Source: Cyanobacteria bacterium UBA9579
Lineage (GTDB): Bacteria; Cyanobacteriota; Vampirovibrionia; Gastranaerophilales; UBA9579
Reading direction: 5' to 3'
DNA: 18,135 bases
Assembly: GCA_003499585.1 (NCBI GenBank)
Contig: DNSU01000026.1
Coordinates: 1 to 18,135, forward strand
A program made the translations under genes and the position numbers. The notes under the pieces were generated by a model. The model saw only the letters and a program-made list of their open reading frames with translations. It was not told where the DNA came from and ran no database searches. Within the stretch, counting starts at the first letter, position 1. Each line of letters starts with the position of its first letter. This document shows, one piece after another, positions 1-9,600 of this stretch.

Positions 1-59
1 CGAAAACATACCCTCCTGCAATAACCATCATAATTACTGAAACAGAGTACTAGCATTGA

Positions 60-131
60 AGCAGGGGTGTTTCTGAGATTGCCTTTGAAATGCGAAGCAA
101 TTTCAATAGCAATTGAAGGAATATCCCTGCT
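60..131 (+). other. Imperfect structured element upstream of lipA
   Basis: AGCAGGG (60-66) can pair with CCCTGCT (125-131). Between them CCTT (82-85) faces AAGG (116-119), and TTGAAAT (85-91) can pair with ATTTCAA (100-106); the last two overlap at one base. The sequence could be a folded leader or the end of an upstream transcript. It contains GGGGTG and CTGAGA, which recall the TPP riboswitch, but lacks that riboswitch's other conserved blocks. A minus-strand reading frame is open across the same bases, so coding is an alternative explanation. Confidence 0.25.
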
Positions 132-173
132 CTTTAGTATTACAGATCGGTCAATATAAAATAGGATTAATTT

Positions 174-1043
174 ATGCAAAAGCCCGATTGGATAAAAGTA
201 AAGGCATTATCTGAAGATTCTTATGATAAAATCACCACTATTTCAAAAAGGTATGATCTCCATACTATATGTCAGGAAGCACTTTGTCCTAATATTAATG
301 AATGCTGGTCTGCAAAAACAGCGACTTTTCTCTTAATGGGCGAGGTTTGCACAAGGAACTGTCGTTTTTGCTCGGTTAAAACAGGTAACCCTGAAGGATA
401 TTTAGACAATGATGAACCGTATAATATTGCTAAAGCTGTACAGGATCTGGGGCTTAAATACCTTGTATTGACCTCTGTGGATAGAGACGATCTTTTTGAT
501 GGAGGAGCTGAGCACTTTGCCAGAACTATTAGAGAGATTAAAAAGCTAAATGATAAGGTAATTGTTGAAGTTTTAATCCCTGATTTTAAGGGTAGTATAG
601 ATTCTTTGAAGAATATAATAAAATCAGCTCCCGATATCATAGGGCATAATATAGAAACTGTAGAAAGATTAACTCCTTTAATTAGAGATAAAAGGGCAAG
701 CTATGAACAATCACTGAATATTCATAGGACAATAAAAGATATTAACAAAAAAATGCTTACTAAATCATCTATACAGGTTGGATTTGGGGAAACACAACAG
801 GAAATAATATCTGCATTAAAGGATTTAAGAAAATATAAAACTGATATAATAACTATCGGGCAATATTTAAGGCCTACGGAAAAGCAAATTTCTGTGCAGG
901 AATATATAAAGCCTGAAATATTTAGAAAATATGAGAAATATGCTCAAAATTTAGGTTTTTCATGCGTAGTTTCTGCTCCTCTGGCAAGAAGTTCCTATAG
1001 AGCAGCAGAGAGCTTTATGCTTTCAAGACTAAAATTTAATTAA
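174..1043 (+). CDS. lipA: Lipoyl synthase
   Basis: Radical-SAM enzyme that inserts two sulfurs into protein-bound octanoyl groups to make lipoyl cofactors of 2-oxoacid dehydrogenases or the glycine cleavage H protein. The sequence carries the family-specific auxiliary-cluster cysteines C33, C38 and C44 (CxxxxCxxxxxC), the radical-SAM triad C59, C63 and C66 (CxxxCxxC), the motif GFGET, the motif TIGQYLRP, and the C-terminal RSSY serine (273/274) that ligates the auxiliary cluster. At 289 residues it is a normal, compact LipA. The ATG at 174 has AGGA at 163-166, seven bases upstream. It is a single-gene unit closed by a terminator; lipB or lplA is not adjacent. The identification is near certain. 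Confidence 0.97.
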   Translation: MQKPDWIKVKALSEDSYDKITTISKRYDLHTICQEALCPNINECWSAKTATFLLMGEVCTRNCRFCSVKTGNPEGYLDNDEPYNIAKAVQDLGLKYLVLTSVDRDDLFDGGAEHFARTIREIKKLNDKVIVEVLIPDFKGSIDSLKNIIKSAPDIIGHNIETVERLTPLIRDKRASYEQSLNIHRTIKDINKKMLTKSSIQVGFGETQQEIISALKDLRKYKTDIITIGQYLRPTEKQISVQEYIKPEIFRKYEKYAQNLGFSCVVSAPLARSSYRAAESFMLSRLKFN

Positions 1044-1061
1044 TTTTAGAAGTTTTGTTAC

Positions 1062-1093
1062 AGGGCTATTTTCTTTTGAAATAGCCCTTTTTT
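1062..1093 (+). terminator. Intrinsic terminator of lipA
   Basis: A perfect 10-bp stem (AGGGCTATTT at 1062-1071 with AAATAGCCCT at 1079-1088) and a 7-nt loop are followed directly by a run of T up to 1093. It lies 19 bases after the lipA stop and separates lipA from the arginine operon. Confidence 0.9.
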
Positions 1094-1177
1094 AGTAACT
1101 GCATAGAGAAAAGTTGCCAAATCTCTCTTTAAACTATTACGTAGATGATATAATTGCTAAAAAATGTAGTACTTTTA

Positions 1178-1206
1178 TTGATTTTTTTAGACAATAATTA
1201 TAAAAT
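1178..1206 (+). promoter_or_regulatory. Candidate sigma-70-type promoter of the arg/car operon
   Basis: TTGATT (1178-1183) and TAAAAT (1201-1206) are separated by exactly 17 bases. They stand in front of the argC ribosome binding site (GGAG 1220-1223), giving a predicted leader of about 20 bases. A second -10-like TATAAT lies at 1149-1154 but has no good -35 at normal distance. I could not find a complete ArgR/AhrC box (paired TGAAT half-sites); only one half-site-like TGAAT lies at 1208-1212. The assignment is inferred from sequence only. Confidence 0.4.
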
Positions 1207-1231
1207 CTGAATTTCTTGCGGAGCATAATTT

Positions 1232-2275
1232 ATGATAAAAGCTGGAATTGTTGGATCAACAGGGTATGTAGGTGCAGAATTAGTAAGGATTTTGCTGCAG
1301 CATCCTGAAGTTGAACTTTCCTGTGCAACATCCCACAGTTATATAGGCAAAAAATTTGAGCAAGTATATGAAAATTTCAGAGAAATATGTGATCTTGAAT
1401 GCCAGGAAGAAAACATTGAAGACTTAGCAGACAAAGTAGATGTCATTTTCCTTGCTTTACCTCATGGAATTGCTTCTAAAAAAATTAATTCAGATATACT
1501 CAGTAAAGTAAAAATCATTGATATCGGGGCTGATTTTAGATTAAAAAACAAAGATATTTATGAATTATGGTATGAGACAGATCATCATAGCGAAGGCCTC
1601 TTAAAAAAAGCAGTATACGGACTTTGTGAATGGAGAAGAGAAGAGATTAAAAAAGCCAGCTTACTGGCAAATCCCGGTTGCTATACAACATGCAGTATCT
1701 TAAGTCTTGCTCCATTGTTAAAAGAAGATATCATAGAAGAAGATTCCATTATAATAGATGCAAAATCGGGTGTTTCAGGAGCTGGCAGGGCTTTAAATCT
1801 GGGTATTCATTATAATGAGTGCAATGAATCCATAAAGGCATACAAACTTGCAAGCCACAGGCATACCCCTGAAATTGAGCAGGAACTAAGTGATATTAGC
1901 GGAAAATCTATTAAAATTACATTTACTCCGCATTTAATCCCTATGAATAGAGGTATTTTAGTTACTGCGTATGGTACGTTAAAAAATAATGTGAACTATG
2001 ATGACATACGCTCTATCTACGAAAAGTACTATGCAAAAGAGCATTTTGTACGAATAACAAAAAAAGGTATTTTCCCTGAAACAAGGTGGGTTAAAGGTTC
2101 TAACTATTGTGATATCGGATTTGCTATAGATGAAAGAACTAATCGTATTATAGTTGTTGGAGCTATTGACAATCTTATTAAAGGAGCTGCCGGGCAGGCA
2201 GTACAAAATATGAACCTTATGTTTGGCTTTAAGGAAACAATGGGACTAACTAATATTCCTATATTTCCTTCTTAA
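1232..2275 (+). CDS. argC: N-acetyl-gamma-glutamyl-phosphate reductase
   Basis: NADPH-dependent reduction of N-acetylglutamyl-5-phosphate to the semialdehyde, the third step of arginine synthesis. The dinucleotide-binding motif GSTGYVGAEL is at residues 8-17. The catalytic cysteine C150 sits in NPGCYTTC, and the family histidine motif SHRHTPEI covers about 208-215. The length of 347 is typical of the long bacterial form. The ATG at 1232 is preceded by GGAG at 1220-1223 with an 8-base gap. This is the first gene of the arginine operon; argJ follows after 12 bases. Confidence 0.97.
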   Translation: MIKAGIVGSTGYVGAELVRILLQHPEVELSCATSHSYIGKKFEQVYENFREICDLECQEENIEDLADKVDVIFLALPHGIASKKINSDILSKVKIIDIGADFRLKNKDIYELWYETDHHSEGLLKKAVYGLCEWRREEIKKASLLANPGCYTTCSILSLAPLLKEDIIEEDSIIIDAKSGVSGAGRALNLGIHYNECNESIKAYKLASHRHTPEIEQELSDISGKSIKITFTPHLIPMNRGILVTAYGTLKNNVNYDDIRSIYEKYYAKEHFVRITKKGIFPETRWVKGSNYCDIGFAIDERTNRIIVVGAIDNLIKGAAGQAVQNMNLMFGFKETMGLTNIPIFPS

Positions 2276-2290
2276 ATAAAGGAGATCATG

Positions 2291-3511
2291 ATGAAACTAC
2301 TTACCGGAGGCATAACCAGCCCGAAAGGATTTCAGGCAACAGGTAGCCACATAGGGGTAAAAAAAAGAAAAAAGGATTTAGCCATTTTATATAGTGAAGT
2401 TTCTGCAAAAGCTGCTGCTGTCTTTACAACTAACGTGGTAAAAGCTGCACCTGTGCTTTGGAATAAAAGCATTGTTGATAGTAAAAAGCCGGTGCAGGCT
2501 ATAGTAATAAATAGCGGTAATGCAAATGCCTGTACGGGTGAAATTGGGCTAAAACATGCCGAGGAAATGGCAGAGACTCTGGCAAATTGTTTAAAAATAA
2601 AAAAAGATGAAGTATTTGTGTCTTCAACAGGGGTAATTGGTGTTCCCCTTCCTATGGATATAATCACCAGAGGAATAGAGCAAAATTATTCCAGTTTAAG
2701 TGATCGTGGTGATGCAGCCAGAAATGCCGCAGAAGCGATTCTTACTACTGATACATTTGTGAAAGAAATTGCAGTTGAAATAGAAATTGATGGTAAGCTT
2801 GTAAGAATTGCCGGCATGGCTAAAGGATCCGGCATGATTCATCCTAATATGGCTACAATGCTGGCATTTATTACTACTGATATAAATATATCGCAAATTT
2901 TACTTGATAAGGCATTAAAAGATAGTGTTGATGATACATATAATATGATTTCTGTTGATGGTGATACCAGCACAAATGACAGTGTACTGGTGCTTGCTAA
3001 TGGACTGGCTGGAAATGCAGAAATAACCGAAGAAGATGAGAATTATGCATTGTTTAATCAAGCGCTTCATCATGTTAATACATATTTAGCACAGCAAATT
3101 ATTCGTGATGGTGAAGGTGCAACCAAATTTCTGGAAGTGCAAATCAAGGGAGCTGCAACAAAAGATACAGCAAGAAAGCTTTGCAAATCCGTTATAGGTT
3201 CTAATCTGGTGAAGACAGCCTTTTTTGGTGAAGATGCCAATTGGGGTAGAGTTATAGCGGCAATGGGTTATGCGGGAGCTCACTTTGATCATGCAAAATT
3301 GCATATGGAATTTATGAGCCCGGCAGGATCTGTAACTATTATGCAAGATGGCAGACCGGTTGCATTTGATGAGGATCAAGCGACCTCGGTATTAAAAGAA
3401 CGGGAAATTCAAATTCTTATCACTCTTCATGATGGGCAAGAACATGCCTGCGCCTGGGGATGTGATCTTAGTTATGAATATGTAAGAATTAACGGCGAAT
3501 ATCGTACATAG
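2291..3511 (+). CDS. argJ: Glutamate N-acetyltransferase / ornithine acetyltransferase
   Basis: Transfers the acetyl group from N-acetylornithine back to glutamate (cyclic pathway). Some members also use acetyl-CoA, and sequence alone does not settle mono- versus bifunctional here. It is an autoprocessing Ntn-type enzyme: the motif KGSGMIHPNMATML gives the expected Ala|Thr self-cleavage site, with the nucleophile Thr at residue 189 counted from this start. The N-terminal GGITSPKGF and NSGNANACTG are also family motifs. Two adjacent ATGs exist (2288 and 2291). The ribosome binding site AAGGAG ends at 2284, so the second ATG (6-base gap) is better placed than the first (3 bases), giving 406 residues. 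Placed between argC and argB as in Bacillus-type arg clusters. Confidence 0.95.
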   Translation: MKLLTGGITSPKGFQATGSHIGVKKRKKDLAILYSEVSAKAAAVFTTNVVKAAPVLWNKSIVDSKKPVQAIVINSGNANACTGEIGLKHAEEMAETLANCLKIKKDEVFVSSTGVIGVPLPMDIITRGIEQNYSSLSDRGDAARNAAEAILTTDTFVKEIAVEIEIDGKLVRIAGMAKGSGMIHPNMATMLAFITTDINISQILLDKALKDSVDDTYNMISVDGDTSTNDSVLVLANGLAGNAEITEEDENYALFNQALHHVNTYLAQQIIRDGEGATKFLEVQIKGAATKDTARKLCKSVIGSNLVKTAFFGEDANWGRVIAAMGYAGAHFDHAKLHMEFMSPAGSVTIMQDGRPVAFDEDQATSVLKEREIQILITLHDGQEHACAWGCDLSYEYVRINGEYRT

Positions 3512-3524
3512 GGTTAAGCGCAAT

Positions 3525-4406
3525 ATGGAAAACTACATAGAAAAAGCTAATATAATTGCTGAAATGTTGCCATATATAAAGAAATTCCATAACAAAGTTT
3601 TTGTCATTAAATATGGTGGCAGCGCTATGGTCAATGAATCAATCAGAAAAACTGTCATGCAGGATATTGCACTGTTAAAGTTTATTGGAATCCGCCCTGT
3701 TATAGTTCATGGTGGCGGTCCTGAAATCAATGCAGCCCTCCAGGAAGCCGGTATAGAATCGAAGTTTATTAATGGCCTTAGGGTTACTGATAAAGAAACT
3801 ATGCAGATAGTCGAGGCTGTTTTATTTGGTAAGATTAATAAAGAAATTATGCAGGACATCGAAAAACTCGGTGCTAGTGCAATCGGAATATGTGGTAAAG
3901 ATAGCAATACTTTGATCGCCACAAAAAAATATATAGACGGCAATGATTTGGGGTTTGTGGGAGAAGTGAATCAGGTCAACACAAACCTTTTAAATATGCT
4001 GATAGAAAGCAATATTATTCCTGTTGTATCTCCTATTGGCGTCGATAAAGAAGGTAATACATACAATATTAATGCTGATTATGCTGCTGTTGCTGTAGCA
4101 GGTGCATTAAAAGCTGAGAAACTTATTTTCTTAACAGATGTGGCAGGAGTTCTTAAGGATGTAAATGACAGTTCCTCTTTAATTTCTGAGTTATCAATAG
4201 AAGAAATTCCAAAATATATAGCAGATAAAACAATTTCAGGTGGCATGATTCCTAAAGTAGAGTGCTGTGTTGCAGGAGTAAAACAGGGAGTGAGATCAGT
4301 TTATATTTTAGATGGAAGAATTGAACATTCACTATTGATGGAAGTGTTTACGGATAAGGGATTTGGAACAGTATTTAAAGGTAATAAGGTTGTAACTGCA
4401 ATTTAA
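3525..4406 (+). CDS. argB: Acetylglutamate kinase (probably arginine-sensitive type)
   Basis: Phosphorylates N-acetylglutamate, the second step of arginine synthesis. The amino-acid-kinase motifs KYGGSAM (about residues 29-35) and VHGGGPEIN (about 61-69) are intact, and the length of 293 matches the long form. The sequence begins with an amphipathic segment (IEKANIIAEMLPYIKKF) before the first beta strand. Known arginine-inhibited, hexameric NAGKs, including the PII-regulated cyanobacterial ones, carry such an N-helix, while the arginine-insensitive E. coli enzyme starts directly at the kinase fold. Feedback inhibition by arginine is therefore inferred. It starts 13 bases after argJ and has only a weak GGG-type ribosome binding site, so its translation may depend on coupling. 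Confidence 0.96.
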   Translation: MENYIEKANIIAEMLPYIKKFHNKVFVIKYGGSAMVNESIRKTVMQDIALLKFIGIRPVIVHGGGPEINAALQEAGIESKFINGLRVTDKETMQIVEAVLFGKINKEIMQDIEKLGASAIGICGKDSNTLIATKKYIDGNDLGFVGEVNQVNTNLLNMLIESNIIPVVSPIGVDKEGNTYNINADYAAVAVAGALKAEKLIFLTDVAGVLKDVNDSSSLISELSIEEIPKYIADKTISGGMIPKVECCVAGVKQGVRSVYILDGRIEHSLLMEVFTDKGFGTVFKGNKVVTAI

Positions 4407-4417
4407 GGGATATCTAA

Positions 4418-5611
4418 ATGAGGCAAGATAATCTAATACAGCTTGGAAAGCAAAATATAATGAATACCTATAGCTATTTCCCCCTCGTTATCGAAAAAGG
4501 GGAAGGGTGCTATTTATGGGACACAGAAGGTAAAAAATATCTTGATTTTGTTGCAGGTATAGCTGTTAATTGTCTTGGATATAAGAATGAAGAGTTTATT
4601 TCAGAGATAACTGAGCAGCTGCAAAAGCTGAATCATTGTTCTAACCTGTATTATAATCAGCCGCAGATAGAGTTAGCAGACTTATTAGTTAAAAATAGCC
4701 ATTTTGATAAAGTATTTTTCTGCAACAGTGGAGCTGAAGCAATAGAAGCTGCATTAAAACTGGCCCGCAAATACGGTAAAAAAGTCCATGGTGAAAATTG
4801 CTATGAGATAATCACCATGAATCAATCATTTCATGGCAGGACTTTTGGGGCTATTACAGCAACCGGGCAGGAAAAATACCAGAAAGACTTAAATCCTCTA
4901 TTGCCCGGAATCTTACATACTCCATATAATGATTTTGAAGCTTTAAAACAAAAAGTAACTGATAAAACATGTGCCATTCTTATCGAACCAATTCAGGGAG
5001 AGGGTGGAATTCGCCCTGCTGATAAGGAATTTTTGCAAAAAGTCCGTGATCTTTGCACTCAAAAAGATATTCTACTTATTTATGATGAAGTGCAGTGTGG
5101 AATCGGTAGAACCGGCAAGCTTTTTGGTTATGAAAATTATGATATTCCGCCAGATGTAATTGCTTTGGCAAAAGGACTTGGTGGTGGCTTCCCAATAGGT
5201 GCAATGATGGCTGTTGATAAAGTTGCAAACAGCTTTAATCCGGGTGATCATGCATCTACTTTTGGCGGCAATCCATTAGCCTGTACAGCTGGAAAAACAG
5301 TTATGAATCAGTTACTCCATAAAGGGGTCTTAAATAATGCCCAAATACAGGGAAAATACCTGAGAGAAGAACTTGAAAATCTAAAAAAGCAGCATAATTT
5401 AATTGTTGATATTAGAGGACTTGGATTAATGCAGGGAATTGAGCTGAATATCCCTGTAAAACCAATAATAGAAAAATGCATGAATAATGGCTTGCTTTTA
5501 ATTGGCGCTGGAGAAAAAGTTATTCGCTTTGTGCCACCGCTAATAATAACTAATAATGAAATAGATGAGGCAATGAATATTCTCTCAAATGTGCTGAATG
5601 AGGTGCAGTAA
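4418..5611 (+). CDS. argD: Acetylornithine aminotransferase
   Basis: PLP enzyme converting N-acetylglutamate semialdehyde to N-acetylornithine; the family sometimes also serves lysine synthesis. Visible class-III aminotransferase features are NSGAEAIEAALKLAR (about 103-117), FHGRTFG (about 138-144), YDEVQ with D223 contacting the pyridine nitrogen, and K252 in ALAKGLGGG as the Schiff-base lysine. The length of 397 is typical. The ribosome binding site AAGGGA (4405-4410) overlaps the argB stop codon, 7 bases before the ATG. The stop overlaps the carA start by one base (TAATG). Confidence 0.96.
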   Translation: MRQDNLIQLGKQNIMNTYSYFPLVIEKGEGCYLWDTEGKKYLDFVAGIAVNCLGYKNEEFISEITEQLQKLNHCSNLYYNQPQIELADLLVKNSHFDKVFFCNSGAEAIEAALKLARKYGKKVHGENCYEIITMNQSFHGRTFGAITATGQEKYQKDLNPLLPGILHTPYNDFEALKQKVTDKTCAILIEPIQGEGGIRPADKEFLQKVRDLCTQKDILLIYDEVQCGIGRTGKLFGYENYDIPPDVIALAKGLGGGFPIGAMMAVDKVANSFNPGDHASTFGGNPLACTAGKTVMNQLLHKGVLNNAQIQGKYLREELENLKKQHNLIVDIRGLGLMQGIELNIPVKPIIEKCMNNGLLLIGAGEKVIRFVPPLIITNNEIDEAMNILSNVLNEVQ

Positions 5612-6684
5612 TGAAAGCTAAGATATTACTTGAAGATGGAACTATATTAGAAGGTGAATCCTTCGGGGCAGATAAAACTGAATTTGGAGAGATAGTCTTC
5701 AATACCGGAATGACTGGTTATCAGGAAATTCTTACAGACCCTTCCTATGCAGGGCAAATAGTTGTTATGACTTATCCTTTAATAGGCAGTTATGGCATAA
5801 ATGAGGAAGATATAGAGTCTTGTAGGGTGCAAGTTAATGGATTTGTCGTAAAGGAATTTGTTGAGACAGAAAGTAACTGGAAAAGCACAAAAAAGCTGTC
5901 AGATTATCTGATCGAGCATAACATTATTGGAATATCAGGCATAGATACGCGTATGTTAACTAAAATAATTCGTACGCAAGGAACTATGAACTGTGTTATG
6001 ACTACAGGTGAAATTACAGATGAATTAAGAACGCAGCTGAGAAATTATAAATTCCCTCAGGATGTTGTTTCTCAGGTATCAAGAAAAGATTTTTCTATAT
6101 TATCAGGGAATAACAGGAAAATCGGACTTGTCGATTTTGGTGTTAAGCATGGAATAGTTAATTATTTAACAGAGCTAGGATGTGAAATTCACCTTTTGCC
6201 ATGGGATGTACCGGCAGATACTTTATTAAATGGAGATTTGGATGCAATTTTATTATCGAACGGGCCTGGGGATCCAAAAGATGTAACTAAAGCAGTTAAA
6301 ACAGTAAAAGAATTAATCGGTAAAATCCCGTTATTTGGAATATGCTTAGGTCATCAGATATTAGCATTAGCTCTTGGCGGTGATACATACAAGCTAAAAT
6401 TTGGGCACAGAGGCAGTAATCATCCTGTGCAGGACTTAAGAACCAATAAAGTTATTATAACTGCACAAAACCATGGTTACGCAGTTCACGCTGATTCTTT
6501 GCCTGAAAATTGTCAGGTAACCCATATTAATATCAATGACAGAACTGTTGAAGGTTTTAGCTGTCCTGCCTTAAAAATCAATACTGTGCAATTCCATCCG
6601 GAAGCAGGACCTGGGCCACGTGATGCGAATTATATTTTCGGGGATTGGGTAGAATTACTTGGAAAGGAATACCAAAATGCCTAA
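5611..6684 (+). CDS. carA: Carbamoyl phosphate synthase small (glutaminase) subunit
   Basis: Hydrolyses glutamine and channels ammonia to CarB for carbamoyl phosphate, shared by arginine and pyrimidine synthesis. The N-terminal CPSase domain carries [17 protein letters not shown]. The C-terminal class-I amidotransferase has nucleophile C245 in GICLGHQ, the LSNGPGDP oxyanion segment, and the H329/E331 pair in HPEAGPGP. The length of 357 is typical. The start shares one base with the argD stop, and GAGG at 5600-5603 inside argD serves as ribosome binding site, so translation is probably coupled. The location inside the arginine operon suggests an arginine-linked copy; whether a second pyrimidine-linked copy exists cannot be seen here. 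Confidence 0.97.
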   Translation: MKAKILLEDGTILEGESFGADKTEFGEIVFNTGMTGYQEILTDPSYAGQIVVMTYPLIGSYGINEEDIESCRVQVNGFVVKEFVETESNWKSTKKLSDYLIEHNIIGISGIDTRMLTKIIRTQGTMNCVMTTGEITDELRTQLRNYKFPQDVVSQVSRKDFSILSGNNRKIGLVDFGVKHGIVNYLTELGCEIHLLPWDVPADTLLNGDLDAILLSNGPGDPKDVTKAVKTVKELIGKIPLFGICLGHQILALALGGDTYKLKFGHRGSNHPVQDLRTNKVIITAQNHGYAVHADSLPENCQVTHININDRTVEGFSCPALKINTVQFHPEAGPGPRDANYIFGDWVELLGKEYQNA

Positions 6685-9600
6685 AAATACAGAATTGAAG
6701 AAAGTATTGGTAATAGGCTCCGGACCAATTATTATAGGGCAGGCAGCAGAATTTGATTATGCCGGAACGCAGGCCTGTAAAGCATTAAAAGATGAAAACC
6801 TTGAAGTTATTCTTGTAAACAGCAACCCTGCTACTATTATGACAGATGATAATATGGCAGATAGAGTATATATACAGCCTTTAACGGTAAAGGCTCTTGA
6901 TTATATCATAAATAAAGAAAGGCCTGATGGATTACTTGCTACACTTGGAGGTCAAACAGGACTTAATTTAGCTGTTGAACTTCAAGAAGCAGGTATTCTT
7001 GATAAATACAATGTAAAACTTTTGGGTACCACTTTAGACGCTATTAAAAAAGCAGAAGATCGTGATAGCTTTAAAAAACTAATGGAAGAAATTAGAGAAC
7101 CCATACCCCCAAGTAAAATCATTTGTACTATTGATGAGGGAATGGATTTTGCTAATGAAATAGGCTTTCCTATTATTGTTCGTCCTGCTTATACGCTGGG
7201 TGGTACAGGTGGCGGTATAGCTCATAATACTGATGAACTAAAGGAAACCCTGCATACAGGGCTAATGCACAGCAGGATTACTCAGGTATTACTGGAAAAA
7301 AGTGTTGCCGGCTGGAAAGAAATTGAATATGAGGTAATGAGAGATTCCAATGATACTTGCATAGTCGTTTGTAATATGGAAAATCTCGATCCTGTTGGTA
7401 TTCATACCGGAGACAGCATAGTTGTTGCTCCATCTCAGACATTAAGAGATGAAGAATACCATATGCTCAGAAGTTCTTCTCTTAAAATAATCCGTGCTCT
7501 TAAAATAGAAGGTGGCTGCAATGTGCAATTCGCCTTAAATCCAGAAAGTATGGATTATGTTGTAATTGAAGTAAATCCCAGAGTAAGCAGGTCTTCTGCG
7601 CTAGCATCCAAGGCTGCCGGGTATCCTATTGCAAAAATCGCAGCTAAAATTGCGATTGGACTTTATCTGCACGAAATTCCAAATTATGTAACCCAAAAAA
7701 CCATGGCGTCTTTTGAGCCGGCATTGGATTATATAGTCACAAAAATCCCTAAATGGCCTTTTGATAAATTTTCATATGCCAATCGTACTTTAGGCACCCA
7801 GATGAAAGCCACTGGTGAAGTCATGGCTATCGATAGAACATTTGAAAGTTCTTTCCTAAAAGCTGTTATTTCTCTTGAAGGTAAGCATACAGGCTTAAGG
7901 ATGGAGAAATTAGCAGTACTTTCAAAAGAAAAAATTTATAAATGGCTCCAGGTTTGTGATGATGAAAGGATTTTCGTAGTAGCAGAAGCACTTCGTAAGG
8001 GAATTACTGTAAAAGAGATCCATGAAATTACCAAAATTGATCCATGGTTTTTAAATAAGATAAATAATATTGTACAGACTGAAAAAAAGTTGCAAAGTGA
8101 GCCTTTAACTGTAGATTTGCTGAAAAAAGCAGAATCAATGGGTTTTACTGATACAGAAATTGAAGATTTGTCAGGAGAAGATTCTCCTGCCCTTGATATG
8201 TTAAGACGAGTCCATAATCTTTATCCTGTATATAAAATGGTAGATACTTGTGCAGCCGAATTTGAGTCTGCAACACCATATTATTACTCAACTTTTGAAA
8301 AAGAAGATGAAAATGTTATTACAAAAAGAGAAAAAATAATTGTAGTAGGATCAGGCCCTATTAGAATTGGGCAGGGAATAGAATTTGATTATTGCTCGGT
8401 TCATGCTGCTTGGGGTATTCAAGAAGCTGGATACGAATCAATTATAATTAACAATAACCCGGAAACAGTCAGTACAGACTTTGATATCGCAGATAAACTT
8501 TATTTTGAGCCATTATATACAGATGACGTGTTAAACGTAGTAAGAAAAGAGATGCCAAAAGGAGTTATTGTACAGTTTGGAGGACAAACTGCCATAAATC
8601 TTGGGCCTAAATTACTCAGAAAAGGTGTTCAAATTCTTGGTACATCAGTGGAATCTATTGACGTGGCAGAAGACAGAAGACTTTTTGAAAGGCTTTTAAG
8701 AGAACTTGACATCCCTCAGGCTAAAGGTACAGCAGTTACAAACCTAAAAGATGCTATTAAAGCAGCAGAAGAAATAGGATATCCTGTACTGGTAAGACCT
8801 TCTTACGTAATTGGTGGAAGGGCTATGCAGATTGTGTATGATGAATCTGAACTGCGAGCTTATGTAGAAGAAGCCGTATCATTATCATCAGAGTATTCTA
8901 TTCTCGTTGATCAGTATATAGAAGGTAAAGAAGTTGAAGTTGACGCTATATGTGATAGGGAAGATCTCTTAATCCCTGGTATTATGGAGCATATTGAGCG
9001 AACAGGAGTTCACTCAGGCGATAGTTTCTCTGTTTATCCTGCTCAAACTTTATCTCAGAATATTATAGACACAATAGTAGATTATACCAAGAGAATAGCC
9101 AGAGCCCTTCAGGTTTCCGGGCTGTTAAATATTCAATTTGCAATAAATAACGACATTGTCTATGTGATAGAAGCCAATCCAAGAGCTTCAAGAACAGTAC
9201 CAATATTGAGCAAAGTCACCAAAGTTCCTATGGTAAAGCTGGCTATTAAAGTTATTCTTGGTGATAAACTCAAAAATCTTGGATACGGAGTAGATTTATT
9301 GCCAACTACTGAACTTATAGCTGTTAAAGCCCCTGTATTCTCGTTTCAGAAATTAAAAGACGTGGATGTAGCTCTTACTCCTGAGATGAAATCCACAGGC
9401 GAAGTCCTTGGAATAGATACTGATTATGAAAAAGCACTTACAAAAGCTTTCTTAGGAGTAGGTTTTAAGTTCCCGAATGCAGGAACAATCCTTATATCAC
9501 TAAGAGATAAAGATAGAGAAGAAGCTGTTTCTATTGTAAAAGAATTTCAACAGTTGGGATTTAATATTGCAGCCACTGATGATACTGAGGAAGTTTTTAA

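Noticed and set aside
64..131. TPP riboswitch upstream of lipA (GGGGTG followed by CTGAGA).
   Set aside because: The partner block ACCC, the ACCTGAT segment and the GCGTAGGGA end of the TPP aptamer are missing, and lipA is not a usual thiamin-regulated gene.
272..640. Minus-strand 122-codon ORF inside lipA.
   Set aside because: It is antisense to a strongly conserved gene and has no family features. The same applies to the minus-strand ORFs in argC, argJ and argB and to the plus-strand ORFs in the ispA, rsgA and aspS region.
1190..1231. ArgR/AhrC operator upstream of argC.
   Set aside because: Only one TGAAT-like half-site (1208-1212) is visible, with no inverted partner at the proper distance.
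6659..6676. Upstream ATG for carB at 6659.
   Set aside because: It adds six residues (MERNTK) not typical of CarB, lacks a suitably spaced ribosome binding site, and ATG 6677 has AAGGA eight bases ahead.
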